A model generated the notes under the pieces. That model saw only the letters and a program-made list of their open reading frames with translations, had not been told where the DNA came from and searched no databases. Source: Acanthochromis polyacanthus (lineage: Eukaryota > Chordata > Actinopteri > Pomacentridae). Taken from it: 64,000 nucleotides of DNA. The translations under genes were made by a program, and so were the position numbers. Numbering within the stretch: position 1 is the first letter of the stretch; every line of letters begins with the position of its first letter. This document shows positions 62,220-64,000 of this stretch, piece by piece. The DNA lies in NCBI RefSeq assembly GCF_021347895.1, contig NC_067135.1:25121847-25185846 (forward strand). The letters are read 5' to 3'.

Positions 62220-64000
62220 ATAGCACCTGAAATACCAGAACTGATGGAATGTGACGTTGGCCTACTCATAGGCTATGACTGCCCAAGAGCCTTGGCTCCA
62301 CGTCAGTTTATAACAGGAGGTGATGATGAGCCTTATGGCATTAAAACTGACCTCGGTTGGAGCATTGTTGGAAGCTCAGCAGGTGTAGCAAGGTCAACTG
62401 AAGTAACAGGTTTGTGTCATCGTGTGTCAGTCAAGGAATGTCCAACCTTGACACCAGCTACTGTCATCAGAGCACTCGAAGCTGATTTCAAAGATGCCAA
62501 CTGTGGGGAAAAGAGCATCTCACAAGATGACATTCTGTTTATGCAGTTTCTTAATGAAAAGATACACCAGAATGCTGATGGGCACTTGGAAATGCCACTC
62601 CCCTTTAAGGCTCGTCCACAGTTGCCAGAAAACAAGCGGCTGGCTCTGGTGAGGCTGAAGCAACTGCAAAGAAAATTTGAGAGAAATCACAAATTCAAGC
62701 ATGACTACATTAAGTTTATGGAAGGAGTCTTCAGGGATGGAGATGCAGAGAGGGCTGAGAACCAACCCATGCCAGGAAATGTGTGGTATATTCCCCACCA
62801 GGGTGTGTATCACCCCAGGAAGCCAGAGAAAATCAGGGTTGTTTTTGACTGCTCCGCCAAGTATGAGGGCACAGCTCTAAATGATCACTTGCTTGCCGGA
62901 CCTGACCTCACAAACGGACTGACAGGAGTGCTCTGCAGGTTCCGCAATCACCCAATTGCAGTGATATGTGACGTGGAAAAAATGTTTCACAGATTTCATG
63001 TAAACCCAGAGGATAGAGACTACTTACGTTTCCTGTGGTGGGAAAATGGCGACGCAACATCTGAGCCAGTCGAGTATCGCATGCGGGTCCATCTCTTTGG
63101 AGCAACATCTTCTCCTGGTTGTGCAAATTATGGAATGAAGTATCTCGCAACAAAAAATGAAAAGGACTATCCCGCAGCAGCTGACTTTATCAGAAAGAAT
63201 TTTTATGTGGATGATGGCCTTGTCAGTGTAGAGTCCGTGGGCACAGCCATCAAACTGGTCAGAGAAGCACAAAATGTGTGTGCAAAGGGGAGATTACACC
63301 TGCACAAGTTCATCTCAAACAACAGACAAGTTTTGGAATCTATTCCTGACAGTGAACGTGCTATTGGAGTTCATGATGTGGATCTCAGTCACGCTGAACT
63401 TCCAGTTCAGACTGTGTTGGGAGTAAAATGGAGTGTGGATAGTGACACCTTCTCCTTTAAGGTCGACCTGGAGGTGAAGCCTGCAACACGGCGGGGAATT
63501 CTCTCCACAGTTGCCTCAGTGTTTGACCCGCTAGGTTTCCTAGCTCCTTTCCTGTTACTGGGAAAGAAAATACTACAAGAAATGTGCCAAAAGGGCATAG
63601 GATGGGATGAACAACTACCCACAGAATTAAAACCACGATGGCAGAGCTGGTTAAATGACCTAGAAAATCTGCAGAAACTCCGGATCCCAAGATGCTTCAC
63701 TCCTGAAAACCTTGGGAAGGTACAGAGGATGGAACTGCATCACTTTGCTGATGCCAGTAGCCATGGATATGGCCAGTGTTCCTACATTAGAGTAGTGACA
63801 GAGGATAAAGTGCATTGTTCCTTAGTCATAGGTAAGGCGAGGGTCGCACCTACAAAGGTTGTCACCATACCTAGACTAGAGTTGACAGCTGCAGTGGTCT
63901 CTTCAGCAGTCAGTAGTGTATTGAAGGAGGAGCTGGAGCTCAAAATCAACCAAGAGTACTTCTGGACAGATTCTCAGGTAGTTTTGGGCTACATCAACAA
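62220..64000 (+). CDS. BEL/Pao pol part: reverse transcriptase and RNase H (runs off the edge)
   Basis: The frame is in register with the gag-protease frame and separated from it by one TGA only. It reads GLLIGYDCPRALAPRQ and DLGWSIVG, typical of the BEL linker. The reverse transcriptase follows, with VVFDCSAKYEGTALNDHLL, a catalytic-Asp block VICDVEKMFHRF near 62970 and FYVDDGLVSV near 63205. A family thumb region (SVFDPLGFLAPFLLLGKK) comes next, then the RNase H start (HHFADASSHGYGQCSY; IPRLELTAAVV; WTDSQVVLGYI). Integrase and the 3' LTR lie beyond 64000. No other stop or frameshift is present in 1.78 kb. Confidence 0.88.
   Translation, partial: MAPEIPELMECDVGLLIGYDCPRALAPRQFITGGDDEPYGIKTDLGWSIVGSSAGVARSTEVTGLCHRVSVKECPTLTPATVIRALEADFKDANCGEKSISQDDILFMQFLNEKIHQNADGHLEMPLPFKARPQLPENKRLALVRLKQLQRKFERNHKFKHDYIKFMEGVFRDGDAERAENQPMPGNVWYIPHQGVYHPRKPEKIRVVFDCSAKYEGTALNDHLLAGPDLTNGLTGVLCRFRNHPIAVICDVEKMFHRFHVNPEDRDYLRFLWWENGDATSEPVEYRMRVHLFGATSSPGCANYGMKYLATKNEKDYPAAADFIRKNFYVDDGLVSVESVGTAIKLVREAQNVCAKGRLHLHKFISNNRQVLESIPDSERAIGVHDVDLSHAELPVQTVLGVKWSVDSDTFSFKVDLEVKPATRRGILSTVASVFDPLGFLAPFLLLGKKILQEMCQKGIGWDEQLPTELKPRWQSWLNDLENLQKLRIPRCFTPENLGKVQRMELHHFADASSHGYGQCSYIRVVTEDKVHCSLVIGKARVAPTKVVTIPRLELTAAVVSSAVSSVLKEELELKINQEYFWTDSQVVLGYIN

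Overview
The window reads as nuclear DNA of a ray-finned fish, most likely a percomorph teleost. Genes have introns with GT-AG splice sites. The rest is AT-rich and packed with transposon families typical of teleosts: Tc1/mariner, hAT-like, a Polinton-type integrase, BEL/Pao, solo LTRs, and several LINE clades. No bacterial features, tRNA, rRNA or CRISPR array were seen. Exon models are read by eye from splice consensus and reading phase, without transcripts.

Layout. 1-0.65 kb: possible last exons of an unidentified gene. 0.7-6.7 kb: repeats, including a solo LTR with a 5-bp target duplication and one Tc1 element nested in another. 6.7-12.5 kb: an intronless-CDS gene encoding only the C-terminal half of a SAMD9/SAMD9L-like protein, with two noncoding 5' exons and an upstream copy of its own 5' flank. 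12.5-19.7 kb: a 2.4-kb non-autonomous DNA transposon, a Tc1 fragment and a possible solo LTR. 19.8-25.9 kb: a complete six-exon V-set immunoglobulin-superfamily membrane protein (type A). 26.6-27.2 kb: an inverted remnant of a second Ig gene type (type B). 28-33 kb: decayed transposase-derived exons. 33.1-33.7 kb: a second well-bounded solo LTR. 35-42 kb: a patchwork of an acidic ORF split by a LINE that has lost its reverse transcriptase, a Polinton-type integrase and a second LINE fragment. 42-57.6 kb: the type B Ig cluster. 58.2-64 kb: a second Polinton fragment interrupted by a nearly intact BEL/Pao retrotransposon that runs off the right edge.

The type B cluster is the most striking part. 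A unit of about 5.67 kb is tandemly repeated and almost identical, giving two complete six-exon genes (B1, B2) plus a third, 3'-only copy. Within each unit the leader (signal-peptide) exon occurs four times, and a ninth copy lies at 57.55 kb. All carry splice donors in the same phase as the V exon. Between leaders lie arrays of ~85-bp repeats, each with a polypyrimidine tract and AG resembling a 3' splice site. Type A and type B remnants lie tail-to-tail at two places in opposite orientation, which suggests an ancestral A/B pair that was duplicated, inverted and reciprocally lost. With the SAMD9L-like gene, the window looks like a fast-evolving immune-type region, but function is inferred from family resemblance only.
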